Shown: in pieces, positions 43,899-52,820 of the stretch
How the letters are laid out: each line of letters opens with the position of its first letter
Position numbering within the stretch: position 1 is the first letter of the stretch
Source of the DNA: an archaeon
Lineage (GTDB): Archaea; Asgardarchaeota; Heimdallarchaeia; Heimdallarchaeales; Kariarchaeaceae
Assembly (NCBI GenBank): GCA_024280435.1
Contig: JAJRQD010000214.1
Span: 1 to 60,589 of the forward strand
Direction: 5' to 3'
Length of the DNA stretch: 60,589 nt
Notes under the pieces: model-generated
What the model saw: only the letters and a program-made list of their open reading frames with translations
What the model was told of the DNA's origin: nothing
Databases searched by the model: none
Translations under genes and position numbers: made by a program

Positions 43899-46178
43899 TT
43901 ATGCATCTTCATTTGCAGCTGCTATTGCATCAGCCTGTAAATTCATTTGTATCCATTCATTGAATACATTAACTCTTAGATCAATATCTGCTGGATAATT
44001 CACTTTGAAGATTCTAATGATAGGATAATCATATCTCTGTGTTTCAGTTGCAACACCAATGGATCTGAATACCTCTGTGAAGAAATCTAGACTATCAACC
44101 TGATTTGCTCTTAGATCTGGTGCTAACTGTGTATTGCTATCTGCAAATGGAGGCCTCTCAGCTGCTTCAGCAGTCATATCAGGAGCATGATAAGCCATCA
44201 GTCTAAACAATACGCTATCATAGAATTTGTCCACATAGGAATTTGTATCCTCATCATAATAATGATCAGCATTTACACGATATTCCTTGGCATATTGTTC
44301 TGCAATTCTAATCATCCAAATTGCTTTACCAAGATCAGATCCAAGACCAGTATAGCCACCAGCAGGTACTACCATTACATAATCAACATTATATTTGTAC
44401 ATCAGTGGAAGTGCCATACTCTCATTATACATGAGCATTGCACCAACAGAGGCGATCTGAGTTGAATTAGAAGTAGCATTATCTGCAAGTGTGATCGTAT
44501 CTCCTTTCGCTGTGATATAGTAACCGTAATCCCACCATGATAACATCACAGGTGCTGCAATATTATTCTCATAGCCTTTGAAGTCATTCTCAGATGTATG
44601 ATCATAGTATGATGTTTCTCGTTGCATCCATTCAAATGCATCGGGCCAATCTGTGTAAGCTTCATTTGGATTTCTTCCAGGTGTCAACTCAGGCTGTGAA
44701 AAACGATCTACCGCAGTAGTAACACCGGAAGATAGCATTATTATCAATAATAAGAATACTGTGAAATATGCTCTTGCAGCATCCCCTGAGCCAATACTCT
44801 TCTTAGACATAGTTCTTTTGGTTAGTTTTATTCTACCATGACCTGCTAGTGCATATGGTTTTAATAGTGCATCAATTGCTAATGCAGATAACAAAGCAGC
44901 AGCAGGTGCAAGTAATAACATCAAACGTACCATTGAACCGCTGAATAAAATGGTTGTAACACCAAAGGTTGCAATGAATACATTTTTCTCAGTTGGTTTT
45001 TTCATTGCATAATATACACCCAATGGCATGAAGAATACAAGAATTGATAGATTTGAATAAAGATTTCCCCATGCAAGTGGTAGATGTTCTGATACTGAAT
45101 CAATCAATGGAAGGCTATTACGAGAAGCAGGTAAAAGTACGGAGATAAATTTATCACCGATACCCTGTACAATTCCTGTAAGCAGTAATGCAAGGAATAT
45201 TCCTCCAAGAACCAAAACGATTGCTGCAAAAGAATATACAATAAATCTTCTGAAAGCAGCAGGATTTAGTATTTCAGATATATGTTGCATGAGGCCAAAC
45301 AGAACCAGAAATGCAATAAATGCAACGGGAGCAATACCCTCTGTTTCAAGCAAGAATGAACCGCCGATACGAGGAATAGTAATCATTATCATTGTTGCTA
45401 CACTGATGGTGACTGTGTACACTTTTAACAATCTTGTTGAATAGTTTCCAGATATTACCATAACCAATGCAAAAACAGGTAACAGATCATAGGCAAATCT
45501 GAATGCACCCCATGAGCCACCTAACATTGCCAATGATAAACCTGCAAATATAGCAGATCTATTGCTATCTCTTGTCAAAGCACGTACAAAGAAGTAGAAT
45601 GTCATGATTGTAAATAGAACACCAACAGATTCATTATCTGTAAAACCTGCAATAGATCTTGATAGATAAGCTGGTGATACAACCATTATTATAGCTGCAA
45701 ATAAACCTGCTCTTTTAGAAATTAATTCTTTAGCAAATAGATATGTAAAGTACACTCCAATTGTACCAAAAATTACAGGTGTTAGATATGCGGCAAATTC
45801 AAGTGTAATTGAAAAACCAAAAAATGTGATTATCTTAAATACAAGTACCATAGCGATCGGTACTGCTAGATACATTGATGTACCCATTGCACGTCCATAA
45901 GGATACCATGATAATGAATCATGCCACAATAGGAAATTGAATAATCCATGTTCAAGGATATATTCCCCTGCTCTGACCTGCATATGTGGATCAAAGGCTT
46001 TTATTAGTGGATCCCAACCCTGCATCAATGCTACTAAACGTATAAAGAAAGCAGTTACAAGGATCAATGTTAATGTTATACTATGGAAAACGCTGGACTT
46101 GGTGATTTCATAATCTTCCATGTGGTTCTTAATTTTATAAGATACACGTTCCATAATTTCTTCGAATTCAGGTGCCAT
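43899..46178 (-). CDS. oligosaccharyltransferase catalytic subunit STT3/AglB
   Basis: A 759-residue GT-C membrane enzyme that transfers a lipid-linked glycan to Asn-X-Ser/Thr. The first loop acid motif is FDPHMQVR (DPH at 63-65), followed by GFTDNES, about 11-13 TM helices, then the outside domain with WWDYGYYI (near 548) and LADNAT. The DK motif is DLGKAIWMI (D-x2-K-x3-M-I, near 616), resembling the DINKFLWMVRI of eukaryotic STT3. GAGGA before ATG supports the start. Ribophorin-I-like and OST48-like genes are elsewhere in the window, suggesting a multi-subunit enzyme. Confidence 0.93.
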   Translation of the reverse strand: MAPEFEEIMERVSYKIKNHMEDYEITKSSVFHSITLTLILVTAFFIRLVALMQGWDPLIKAFDPHMQVRAGEYILEHGLFNFLLWHDSLSWYPYGRAMGTSMYLAVPIAMVLVFKIITFFGFSITLEFAAYLTPVIFGTIGVYFTYLFAKELISKRAGLFAAIIMVVSPAYLSRSIAGFTDNESVGVLFTIMTFYFFVRALTRDSNRSAIFAGLSLAMLGGSWGAFRFAYDLLPVFALVMVISGNYSTRLLKVYTVTISVATMIMITIPRIGGSFLLETEGIAPVAFIAFLVLFGLMQHISEILNPAAFRRFIVYSFAAIVLVLGGIFLALLLTGIVQGIGDKFISVLLPASRNSLPLIDSVSEHLPLAWGNLYSNLSILVFFMPLGVYYAMKKPTEKNVFIATFGVTTILFSGSMVRLMLLLAPAAALLSALAIDALLKPYALAGHGRIKLTKRTMSKKSIGSGDAARAYFTVFLLLIIMLSSGVTTAVDRFSQPELTPGRNPNEAYTDWPDAFEWMQRETSYYDHTSENDFKGYENNIAAPVMLSWWDYGYYITAKGDTITLADNATSNSTQIASVGAMLMYNESMALPLMYKYNVDYVMVVPAGGYTGLGSDLGKAIWMIRIAEQYAKEYRVNADHYYDEDTNSYVDKFYDSVLFRLMAYHAPDMTAEAAERPPFADSNTQLAPDLRANQVDSLDFFTEVFRSIGVATETQRYDYPIIRIFKVNYPADIDLRVNVFNEWIQMNLQADAIAAANEDA

Positions 46179-46559
46179 TTTTTATTCCTCTAGAAATATA
46201 TTTTAGATAAGGAAGCAAAGCTACCAATATCAGTTTATTTTTTCTTCAATCTCGATTTTTATTGTCTATATAAAATTCTTAGGTTATAATATTATCAATC
46301 TACACCGCGATTTGTTAGAAAGTTTATTTTTATCATAATCAACCAGTGTACTCTTAGAATATGAGATTCAGTCTGATTTTTTCCAAAAAAAATAATCATA
46401 ATTCAATTAATATTCAACTGAATTAGTCAACAAAGTACTAAAAAAGAGGATTAGAGAGTTAGCTATAAATATTTAATTATCTAAATTCTGATTCATAATA
46501 GTAACTATAAATAAGATGTCAAATTGTTGACGATTATAGATACTACTGAGTGATTATTA
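46179..46559. other. AT-rich divergent intergenic region
   Basis: The 381-bp space between the STT3 gene (minus) and ATP synthase subunit D (plus) holds no convincing ORF or structured RNA. TATA-like stretches CTATAAATATTT and ACTATAAATAAG (about 46463 and 46505) could be promoter elements for the plus-strand gene. Nothing else was seen. Confidence 0.5.
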
Positions 46560-47225
46560 ATGAGTAGTGATAAGATTGATAATATTTCACCAACAAGAAT
46601 GGCATTACTTGAGCTTAAAAATAAGATCAAATTAGCCACTCATGGGCATGATTTACTGAAAGAGAAAAATGATGCCTTGATTATGGAGTTTTATGAGGTG
46701 CTAGAGCAGATCAAAGAAGCAAGATCTTCATCTGAAGAAGCTCTTGACACAGCACACAACCAACTCAGAATGGCCAGTTTAAAAATTGGTCTTCTAAGGT
46801 TGAAGGATATTGGTCATTCTGCACCAGAGATCCTCACACTTCAAACATCCACAAGAAGTATCATGGGTGTGAAAACACCTAAATTGGCACTTGTAAAGAA
46901 AGAGGTAGATAAGCCATTTTATGGTTCTGAGTTTACTTCTATCACCCTGGATCATGCAATTGTTGCATTCAGAGATTACACATTCTCAGTAATCAATTTA
47001 GCAGAAAAAATAGCAACTTTACAAAAACTTGCTTATGAGATTTCAAGTACCAAAAGAAGAGTAAATGCACTCAATCACATCATCATCCCCCGATTATCGA
47101 ATACAGCAGTGTTCATTGATCTTGCACTAGAAGAGGAGGATCGTGAACAGTTCTCAAGGATGAAATTCATCAAGAAGAAACTAACAGAGGATGATGCAGA
47201 AATATTAGAGGAGATGACAGCATGA
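46560..47225 (+). CDS. atpD: A/V-type ATP synthase subunit D
   Basis: A 221-residue subunit D, the central rotor shaft. The N-terminus ISPTRMALLELKNKIKLA and LLKEKNDALIMEF form the first long helix; the C-terminus ISSTKRRVNALNHIIIPRL is the second. The two-helix coiled-coil pattern and length are standard. Subunits A and B, which usually lie just upstream in archaeal operons, are not here; a divergent gene (STT3) and a promoter-like region precede it. It overlaps the next gene by 4 bp. Confidence 0.92.
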   Translation: MSSDKIDNISPTRMALLELKNKIKLATHGHDLLKEKNDALIMEFYEVLEQIKEARSSSEEALDTAHNQLRMASLKIGLLRLKDIGHSAPEILTLQTSTRSIMGVKTPKLALVKKEVDKPFYGSEFTSITLDHAIVAFRDYTFSVINLAEKIATLQKLAYEISSTKRRVNALNHIIIPRLSNTAVFIDLALEEEDREQFSRMKFIKKKLTEDDAEILEEMTA

Positions 47226-47647
47226 ATTGGAAAAAAATAGCAGTTGATAGAGATATTTTATCAGTAGACAGACATTATTACGACATTTATTTTAATGAAG
47301 AGGGATTCGGTGGTAATTTCATTTGGAACACAGGTCATACTTGGAGACATCCTTTTTCACTTGTAAAGGATTATTTTATCAGAAAAAAATATAGTTCAAT
47401 GAACCCAACTGAAGCAATAAAGTTCAATGAGAAAAATTTCTTCTTCAAATATGAAGATATTCAAGGGGTGGTTGATGATGATCTACACAAGATGTTTGAG
47501 ATGCTAACCAGTACTGAATTGATACGAATAATGTTTAGAAAAATACCTGAATATGAGTCATTCTCTGCTACTATTGCAGAAAAAGTGTCTGAGAAATATC
47601 ATAAAAAAGAAGTGGATGTAAAAATATCTGTAAAACAGGGATACTAA
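47222..47647 (+). CDS. uncharacterised protein coupled to atpD (141 aa)
   Basis: I do not recognise this 141-residue soluble protein. It is rich in aromatic and charged residues, with an N-terminal HYYDIYFNEEGFGGNFIW segment and a mainly helical remainder, without membrane segments, cysteines or clear motifs. It starts within the atpD stop (ATGA), so it is translated with subunit D. A role in ATP synthase assembly or regulation is possible only from this context. Confidence 0.7.
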   Translation: MNWKKIAVDRDILSVDRHYYDIYFNEEGFGGNFIWNTGHTWRHPFSLVKDYFIRKKYSSMNPTEAIKFNEKNFFFKYEDIQGVVDDDLHKMFEMLTSTELIRIMFRKIPEYESFSATIAEKVSEKYHKKEVDVKISVKQGY

Positions 47648-47660
47648 TTAATAATTTTAT

Positions 47661-48737
47661 TTAATGTTCGGGCAGTAATTGTCCTAATATCCATTTCAAC
47701 TCACCGGGAATACTTTCTGTAACTCCAAATTCAATTGGATTATTAATTGAATTGACCATGATTTTATGTATCCTTGTCAATAATGTATCAAAAGATGGAT
47801 GTGAGCCGTTAGTTACCAGTACTGATTGAAAGCCACTCTCAGTTTTTATATACAGAGCATAATGTGCAAACTCTATTTTCATACTAGTTAATTGTTCACC
47901 AATTATATTTTTAATCATATCCTCAATTGTTGAAAAAGTTGTACCCTCAAGTAATAATGGAGAGGAATTGTTTACACTCCATGAATAAGCAATATTTCCA
48001 TTATTACCCACCAATAACAGTTTTATCGGTTCAAATCCCTCTCTTGTCCAATCAAATGGACGTGACCCTAGTGTCAATATTGGTACTAGTAAAAATAACA
48101 TTGGAAGTTCAAATACAAAATGATGTACACTTGAAGAAGGGGAAAATTTACTCACCACCCAGATTATTAATATCCCCACAGAATAGAATTGCCATGAAAT
48201 CAAGTGGGTAATTGCAGAAGAACGAAGAAATGAATTCTTTGTGCTCTTAATTGTAGATCGGTAGATAATCTCACTATCACGAACCAGCACCAGATAATTT
48301 ATCAATAATATAATTATTAAAACCACATCAAAATAATTAATAATCTGCCCACTAGTGATATACATTAGATTGTTGACCTCAATTATTTGTAACTCATAGA
48401 TTGTGAGAATAAATAGTACTCTATTCAATGCAGACAGTACGCTTATAATAAAAAGATCATAGAATTTTCTTCTTGCCACAAGATGTGCAATAGAAAGCAT
48501 GGAATAAGTCATGAAAGATAAAAATATAGATACTTTGAATAAATATTCATAATTGTATATCAATTTAAAATCAGCTAGAAAATGTAAAACAATGGCAATA
48601 GCAGCAATTAAGGAACCAAATGACCATATACCAATAGAAGGTTCTTTCCATTTTATAAAAATCTTTGAAAGATATACAAATACACCCAGGTAAGTCACAC
48701 CTAGGAATATATCCAATGCAAGGGTCAAAACGTCCAT
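47661..48737 (-). CDS. seven-TM membrane protein with C-terminal longin/roadblock-like domain
   Basis: A 358-residue protein with seven hydrophobic helices in the first 225 residues, for example LDIFLGVTYLGVFVYL, SLIAAIAIVLHFLADF, VVLIIILLINYLVLV and FELPMLFLLVPILTLGS. From about 235 to 340 a soluble domain follows: IKLLLVGNNGNIAYSW, a helix around IEDMIKNIIGEQL, MKIEFAHYALYIKTE, SVLVTNG and a helix with LLTRIHKIMVNSI. This order of strands and helices is that of longin/roadblock-like GTPase-binding domains, and it resembles the protein at 19260. A TM receptor-like module fused to such a domain suggests membrane sensing linked to small GTPases. ATG 48737 gives exactly seven helices; the ORF could extend to 48866, adding an eighth. 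Confidence 0.7.
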   Translation of the reverse strand: MDVLTLALDIFLGVTYLGVFVYLSKIFIKWKEPSIGIWSFGSLIAAIAIVLHFLADFKLIYNYEYLFKVSIFLSFMTYSMLSIAHLVARRKFYDLFIISVLSALNRVLFILTIYELQIIEVNNLMYITSGQIINYFDVVLIIILLINYLVLVRDSEIIYRSTIKSTKNSFLRSSAITHLISWQFYSVGILIIWVVSKFSPSSSVHHFVFELPMLFLLVPILTLGSRPFDWTREGFEPIKLLLVGNNGNIAYSWSVNNSSPLLLEGTTFSTIEDMIKNIIGEQLTSMKIEFAHYALYIKTESGFQSVLVTNGSHPSFDTLLTRIHKIMVNSINNPIEFGVTESIPGELKWILGQLLPEH

Positions 48738-48888
48738 ACTGAACAATACAAAAATTAACAAAATAAAAAGATTATTCAATACTATTACACATAATTGACA
48801 AAAATCATGATGAGCAGAACTAAAGAAATTCATTCTGAAATCAAATCTTCGAACTGATATATTCAAAGTTCTCTAGAAAACTATATAG

Positions 48889-48991
48889 AGCCAAAGGTGG
48901 GAGTTGAACCCACGCGCTCTTGATCTCTGGAGGATATGTTTGAATACACATCCAATACAAGTCAAGCGCTCTACCCCTGAGCTACTTTGGC
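48889..48991 (-). tRNA. tRNA-Thr(TGT) with 31-nt intron
   Basis: On the minus strand the cloverleaf is GCCAAAG (acceptor), GCTC/GAGC D arm, anticodon stem CTTGA/TCAAG, T arm GTGGG-TTCAACT-CCCAC and acceptor CTTTGGC with discriminator T. The anticodon loop is C-T-TGT-A-A once a 31-nt insert after the canonical position 37 is removed, giving anticodon TGT (Thr, ACA). The insert forms a hairpin GGATGTGT-ATTCAA-ACATATCC, as expected for an archaeal splicing-endonuclease intron. A T discriminator is common in archaeal tRNA-Thr. CCA is not encoded. Confidence 0.9.
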
Positions 48992-49165
48992 ATTGTTATT
49001 TTTGATAATTGTAGTTATTTTAGTTTTTCAGAAAAATCTGTTAGGCTTGATATAACTTCAATCTTCATATTTCTCTCTGAATAATGCTTTATAAAAAAAA
49101 CGTTAATGAACAACAAAAATTGTAAACGGATTACAATTTGAAATTACAAATAAGTTATTTTTAGA

Positions 49166-50104
49166 TTATACTTTTACAGGAATACCTGGTATTCGTTTGA
49201 ACAATTGTACCTCGGCAATAGTTTCCACACCTGTCAGATATCTAATCAATCTCTCAACACCAAAACCACCACCTGCACTGGGAAAGAGTAACCCATCTTT
49301 GGCCTTATCTACATAGCTCTGAAAAGAGCTGATACAGAAGCCATCTTTTTCGATTCTAGCTTTAATATGCTCATATTCATATTCTCTTTCTGAACCAGAT
49401 AGTGCCTCAAGAAATCCTTCTGGATAATACAGATCATAGTTGAGAAAATGCTCTCCTTCACGGGACCTATCCTGCATATCATAAAATTCTCTTTTTAAGC
49501 ATGTGACAAAAAAAGGTGTTGTCTCAACAGAGCTAGCTTTGAGTTCCCAATCAGTTCCATATTTAGAAATCATCTCATGTGATGTATAAACAGGGAATTT
49601 GGCATCCCACATTGGGAATTCACGTCCAAGTATCTGAAGTGATTTTGTTGCATGAAGTTTCACATCAAATTTAATTTTCCTCATTAATAATTCAAGCAGA
49701 TCAAAAACATCATGCATCTTAGCACCCAGTATCTCAAAATCCACCTGTGAGAACTCAAAAGCATGGATACCTGTCTTTTGTTTTGCAGGTCCCTCTAGTC
49801 TTACGTTGGGAGAAACAATATACAGTTTCTTAATTCCTTTCCCGATTGCAATCTGCTTGTGCAGTATCATAGACTGTGTCAAACATAATCTCTGACCAAG
49901 ATATTCTATTTCAGCTGTTTTTATGACAGAAGATCCTGGATCAGGTCCAAGAGGATCAGTTATTGGTGAAAGAATCACAGGCATTAATTGTTCAAATCCT
50001 TCCTCAAAGAAAAAATCATGAATAGATTTCAGTGCCACTGTTTGGATTCTGCTTATTGCTAATTGTTTTGTTTCCGGGCTAATCAGTGTTTTTACTGTTT
50101 CCAT
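49166..50104 (-). CDS. archaeal asparagine synthetase (AsnRS-paralogue type)
   Basis: A 312-residue class II synthetase core without an anticodon-binding domain. Motif 2 region YIVSPNVRLEG and HAFEFSQVDFEILG, and motif 3 GGGFGVERLIRYLTG, are clear. The lack of the N-terminal OB domain of Asp/AsnRS and the length match the archaeal asparagine synthetase paralogue, which makes asparagine from aspartate, rather than a tRNA synthetase. An Lrp-family regulator gene lies 156 bp upstream on the same strand, with a palindrome between them. Confidence 0.85.
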   Translation of the reverse strand: METVKTLISPETKQLAISRIQTVALKSIHDFFFEEGFEQLMPVILSPITDPLGPDPGSSVIKTAEIEYLGQRLCLTQSMILHKQIAIGKGIKKLYIVSPNVRLEGPAKQKTGIHAFEFSQVDFEILGAKMHDVFDLLELLMRKIKFDVKLHATKSLQILGREFPMWDAKFPVYTSHEMISKYGTDWELKASSVETTPFFVTCLKREFYDMQDRSREGEHFLNYDLYYPEGFLEALSGSEREYEYEHIKARIEKDGFCISSFQSYVDKAKDGLLFPSAGGGFGVERLIRYLTGVETIAEVQLFKRIPGIPVKV

Positions 50105-50187
50105 AATTCAATAATAGTATTCAAAACCATATAAACATTGCCTATATTTTATTCGAAAAATATCCAATTTTGTTTTATAGTTTTAAT

Positions 50188-50205
50188 GATATATTGGAAA
50201 ATATC
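50188..50205. promoter_or_regulatory. imperfect palindrome, possible Lrp operator
   Basis: GATATATTGGAAAATATC reads as an 18-bp imperfect palindrome with 7 of 9 pairs matching. It lies about 85 bp before the AsnA start, between the Lrp gene and asnA. A related sequence, CGAAAAATATCCAAT, lies about 40 bp nearer asnA. Lrp proteins bind AT-rich palindromes of this kind, so regulation of asnA by the neighbouring Lrp is plausible. Confidence 0.35.
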
Positions 50206-50260
50206 CCATATATTTAAAATATTATTGAACAATACATGGTTTTATATGTATGCTTACATC

Positions 50261-50785
50261 TTAATTAATATCATTTATCTTGCTTTTCAAATAGTGTGGT
50301 GCTAATATACCATCAATCAGGTATGGAGCTGTATTTACATCTTTTATCCTATTCATCACCACATATGTGATACTTCTGCCAATTCCATCGATATTTTTCA
50401 GGGTTTTAGTAGAGAATTCTCCAAGATCCTCTATATTTTTAGCTCTGACTTTTATCAGAATATCATGTTCACCTGCTAGTAGATGGCATTCCTCAACCAT
50501 ATAATTTTCAGAAAGATTTCTTGCCACTGTCTCCTGATCATAATCTGTTCTATGTTGATCAAAATTCACCATTATAAATGCCAATAGTGGATATCTCAAT
50601 ACATTCATATTTAATTTGATCATATATTTCTCAATTAAACCATGTTTTTCCAATCTTTTAATTTTTGCATGAATTGTTGATTTCGGCAATCCTAAAGACT
50701 TTGAAAGTGAGTTCAGAGATTTAGACGCATCAGATAATAATTCACTTATCAAATCAAAATCAATATCATCAAGTCGGATTTTCAT
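50261..50785 (-). CDS. Lrp/AsnC family transcriptional regulator
   Basis: A 174-residue Lrp/AsnC protein. The N-terminal helix-turn-helix (FDLISELLSDASKSLNSLSKSLGLPKSTIHAKIKRLEKHGLIEKY; recognition helix STIHAKIKRL) is followed by the RAM ligand-binding beta-alpha-beta domain (VEECHLLAGEHDILIKVRAK, TLKNIDGIGRSITYVV). Such proteins respond to amino acids. The gene lies directly upstream of the asparagine synthetase, which it may control in response to asparagine. Confidence 0.92.
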   Translation of the reverse strand: MKIRLDDIDFDLISELLSDASKSLNSLSKSLGLPKSTIHAKIKRLEKHGLIEKYMIKLNMNVLRYPLLAFIMVNFDQHRTDYDQETVARNLSENYMVEECHLLAGEHDILIKVRAKNIEDLGEFSTKTLKNIDGIGRSITYVVMNRIKDVNTAPYLIDGILAPHYLKSKINDIN

Positions 50786-50897
50786 AAGATGAAAATTATT
50801 TCATCATTCTTATATTTACAGAATTTGTTTTGAATAATAACAATATTATAGAATTTTATCTTATTAATTTACAAAGATACGGGTAAAAATACAATAT

Positions 50898-51344
50898 TCA
50901 AAAAAAAAATACTGAAATTTGGAAATTAAATAAAGAGATAAATCGAATAGAATTGCAAAATATGAAAAAATGTGAATAATAGAGATGGAACAATATACCA
51001 TGATGAATACAGATCTTACCCATCCCAATTAACCATATTAATGGTGTATATGTGGGTGAAAATAACAATATAGTTCTTAATACTGGGTTGAAATTTTCAA
51101 TAATTGATATGTCAATAACTATCAATAGGATCCAAGAGATGAAATAGAGAATTACACCTATAATATACACAAACAGACCAGAATTGAAATTGAGGTTTTC
51201 ATCACGTTGAATTATCAGTATTAATGAGCTGATAACTAGAATTATTTTGAATAAAATCTCTAAAAACACAAGAATATCATTTGGTTTTCCTGGAAAAAAA
51301 TAATCAAGAGGAAGTTTTGAAGTGAAAGGAAGGTTAAAAATCAA
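50898..51344 (-). CDS. small multi-pass membrane protein
   Basis: The 148-residue ORF is strongly hydrophobic, with three or four TM helices (FLEILFKIILVISSLILII, LFVYIIGVILYFISWILLIVI, LFSPTYTPLIWLIGMG). The TPLIWLIGMG segment looks like that of small uncharacterised membrane proteins in other prokaryotes. The last 25 residues (HLYYSHFFIFCNSIRFISLFNF) are less protein-like and may reflect AT-rich read-through or a frameshift. Function unknown. Confidence 0.45.
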   Translation of the reverse strand: MIFNLPFTSKLPLDYFFPGKPNDILVFLEILFKIILVISSLILIIQRDENLNFNSGLFVYIIGVILYFISWILLIVIDISIIENFNPVLRTILLFSPTYTPLIWLIGMGKICIHHGILFHLYYSHFFIFCNSIRFISLFNFQISVFFF

Positions 51345-51502
51345 TGGAATTAAAAAAAAAAGAAAAATCCATTTTGTTTTAATCTGTTATTATCCATTTG
51401 AAACTATTTTACAATTAAATAAACACATTCTAACTAGCTATGTTGAAATGAAATCTTCGATGTTTTTTATTCCATATTATAATGTAAACTGAATAACTAT
51501 TT

Positions 51503-52642
51503 TTAGAATTTACCAATAGTTTCTCTTGCAATAACTAGTCTCAGTATCTCAGAAGTGCCCTCATATATAGCAGTTATCTTTGCATCACGATAATATCTCT
51601 CAACTGGAAAATCTGAGCTGTAACCCGCACCTCCGTGTATCTGTAATGACATATCAGCAGCTCGAACTGATGCTTCTGAACTGTATAATTTTGCCATTGC
51701 TGCTTCTTTGGTGAAGCGTTCACCATTGTCTTTCATGGTTGCAGCTCTCCACGTCAATAATCGGGCAGCATCTATCTCCATTGCACTATCAGCAATCATC
51801 CACTGTAAACCCTGAAATCTTGCAATTGGACCACCAAAAGCATTTCGCTCCTTAGAGTATTTAACTGCTGCATCAATTGATGCCTTACCAATTCCTAGAG
51901 CTTGTGATGCAATTCCAATTCTTCCACCATATAATGTCTACATCGCAATCTTAAAACCATCACCTTCTGCTCCAAGTAATCTATCACCTGGAATTCTACA
52001 AGAATCCATTGACAAAGGTGTAGTGGAAGATGCACGGATACCTAATTTGTGCTCTTTAGCACCAATTTCAAACCCGGGGTCACCTTTTTTAACGATAAAA
52101 GTTGAAATTCCCTTATGTTTTTTCTCTGCATCTGTGATTGCAAATACAACATAATAATCTGCTTCACCACCATTTGTTATCCACATCTTGGAACCATTTA
52201 GTATCCAGTCATCACCATCCTTCACGGCCTTTGTAGTCATTGCAGCAGGGTCAGATCCTGCATCAGGTTCAGATAGTGCAAATGCACCAATATGATCAGA
52301 GATAATTGGTTCAAGATATTTTTGTTTCTGTTCATGAGTACCAAAAGCCTCCACTGGATAAGCATACAATGAATTATTTACACTCATGGTAACACCTGTT
52401 GAGGCACAGGCAGCAGAAATCTCTTCCATTGCAAGTGCATATGATACAGTATCTAGCCCAGAACCACCATATTCTTCAGATACCATCATAGCCATGAAAC
52501 CCAATTCTTGTAGGTATTTTACAGATTTTACGGGGAATTGTTCTTTCTTGTCATAATCTGAAGCAAGAGGAGCTATCTGTTCCTGTGCCACATCACGAGC
52601 AGTTTCTTTGATTAGAAGCTGATCTTCATTTAATTTGAACAT
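51503..52642 (-). pseudogene. acyl-CoA dehydrogenase interrupted by an in-frame TAG
   Basis: The frame encodes a full-length (379-codon) acyl-CoA dehydrogenase, oxidising acyl-CoA to enoyl-CoA with FAD. Codon 235, at 51938-51940, is TAG, in GFKIAM-stop-TLYGGRIGIASQALGIG, where the family has glutamine (KIAMQTL). The reading frame continues perfectly after it. N-terminal GAFALSEPDAGSDPA and WITNGG, and the C-terminal catalytic glutamate in IYEGTSE (about residue 361) with RLVIAR, are intact. A single CAG-to-TAG change, readthrough or an assembly error would explain it. TAG is a normal stop in other genes here (8277, 37104, 55203). Divergent from the enoyl-CoA hydratase. Confidence 0.9.
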
Positions 52643-52820
52643 GAAGTTCCGTTTAATACAGGTAATAAATTAGTTATCTTTTGAATTGTTTAATTTTGTT
52701 ATCGAAAATCATTGTAAATAACAAGTTAACTCTACTTGATATAGTAATATTAGAAATATGCTCTCAAGCATAATATTATCAAAATTTATCAGATATACAT
52801 TTAGATGCATATCATCCTAC

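Noticed and set aside
46179-46559. A small RNA or rRNA in the STT3-atpD gap
   Set aside because: No stable stem, boxes or conserved element seen; only AT-rich sequence with TATA-like stretches.
49166-50104. Asparaginyl-tRNA synthetase
   Set aside because: The anticodon-binding N-terminal domain is missing and the length equals the catalytic core alone, as in archaeal asparagine synthetase.
51503-52642. Pyrrolysine or general TAG recoding as the explanation of the amber codon
   Set aside because: TAG serves as a normal stop in the DUF424, HDAC and UPF0045 genes in this window, and the residue it replaces is glutamine in the family, so a point mutation or read error is simpler. Pyrrolysine biosynthesis genes are not in the window.
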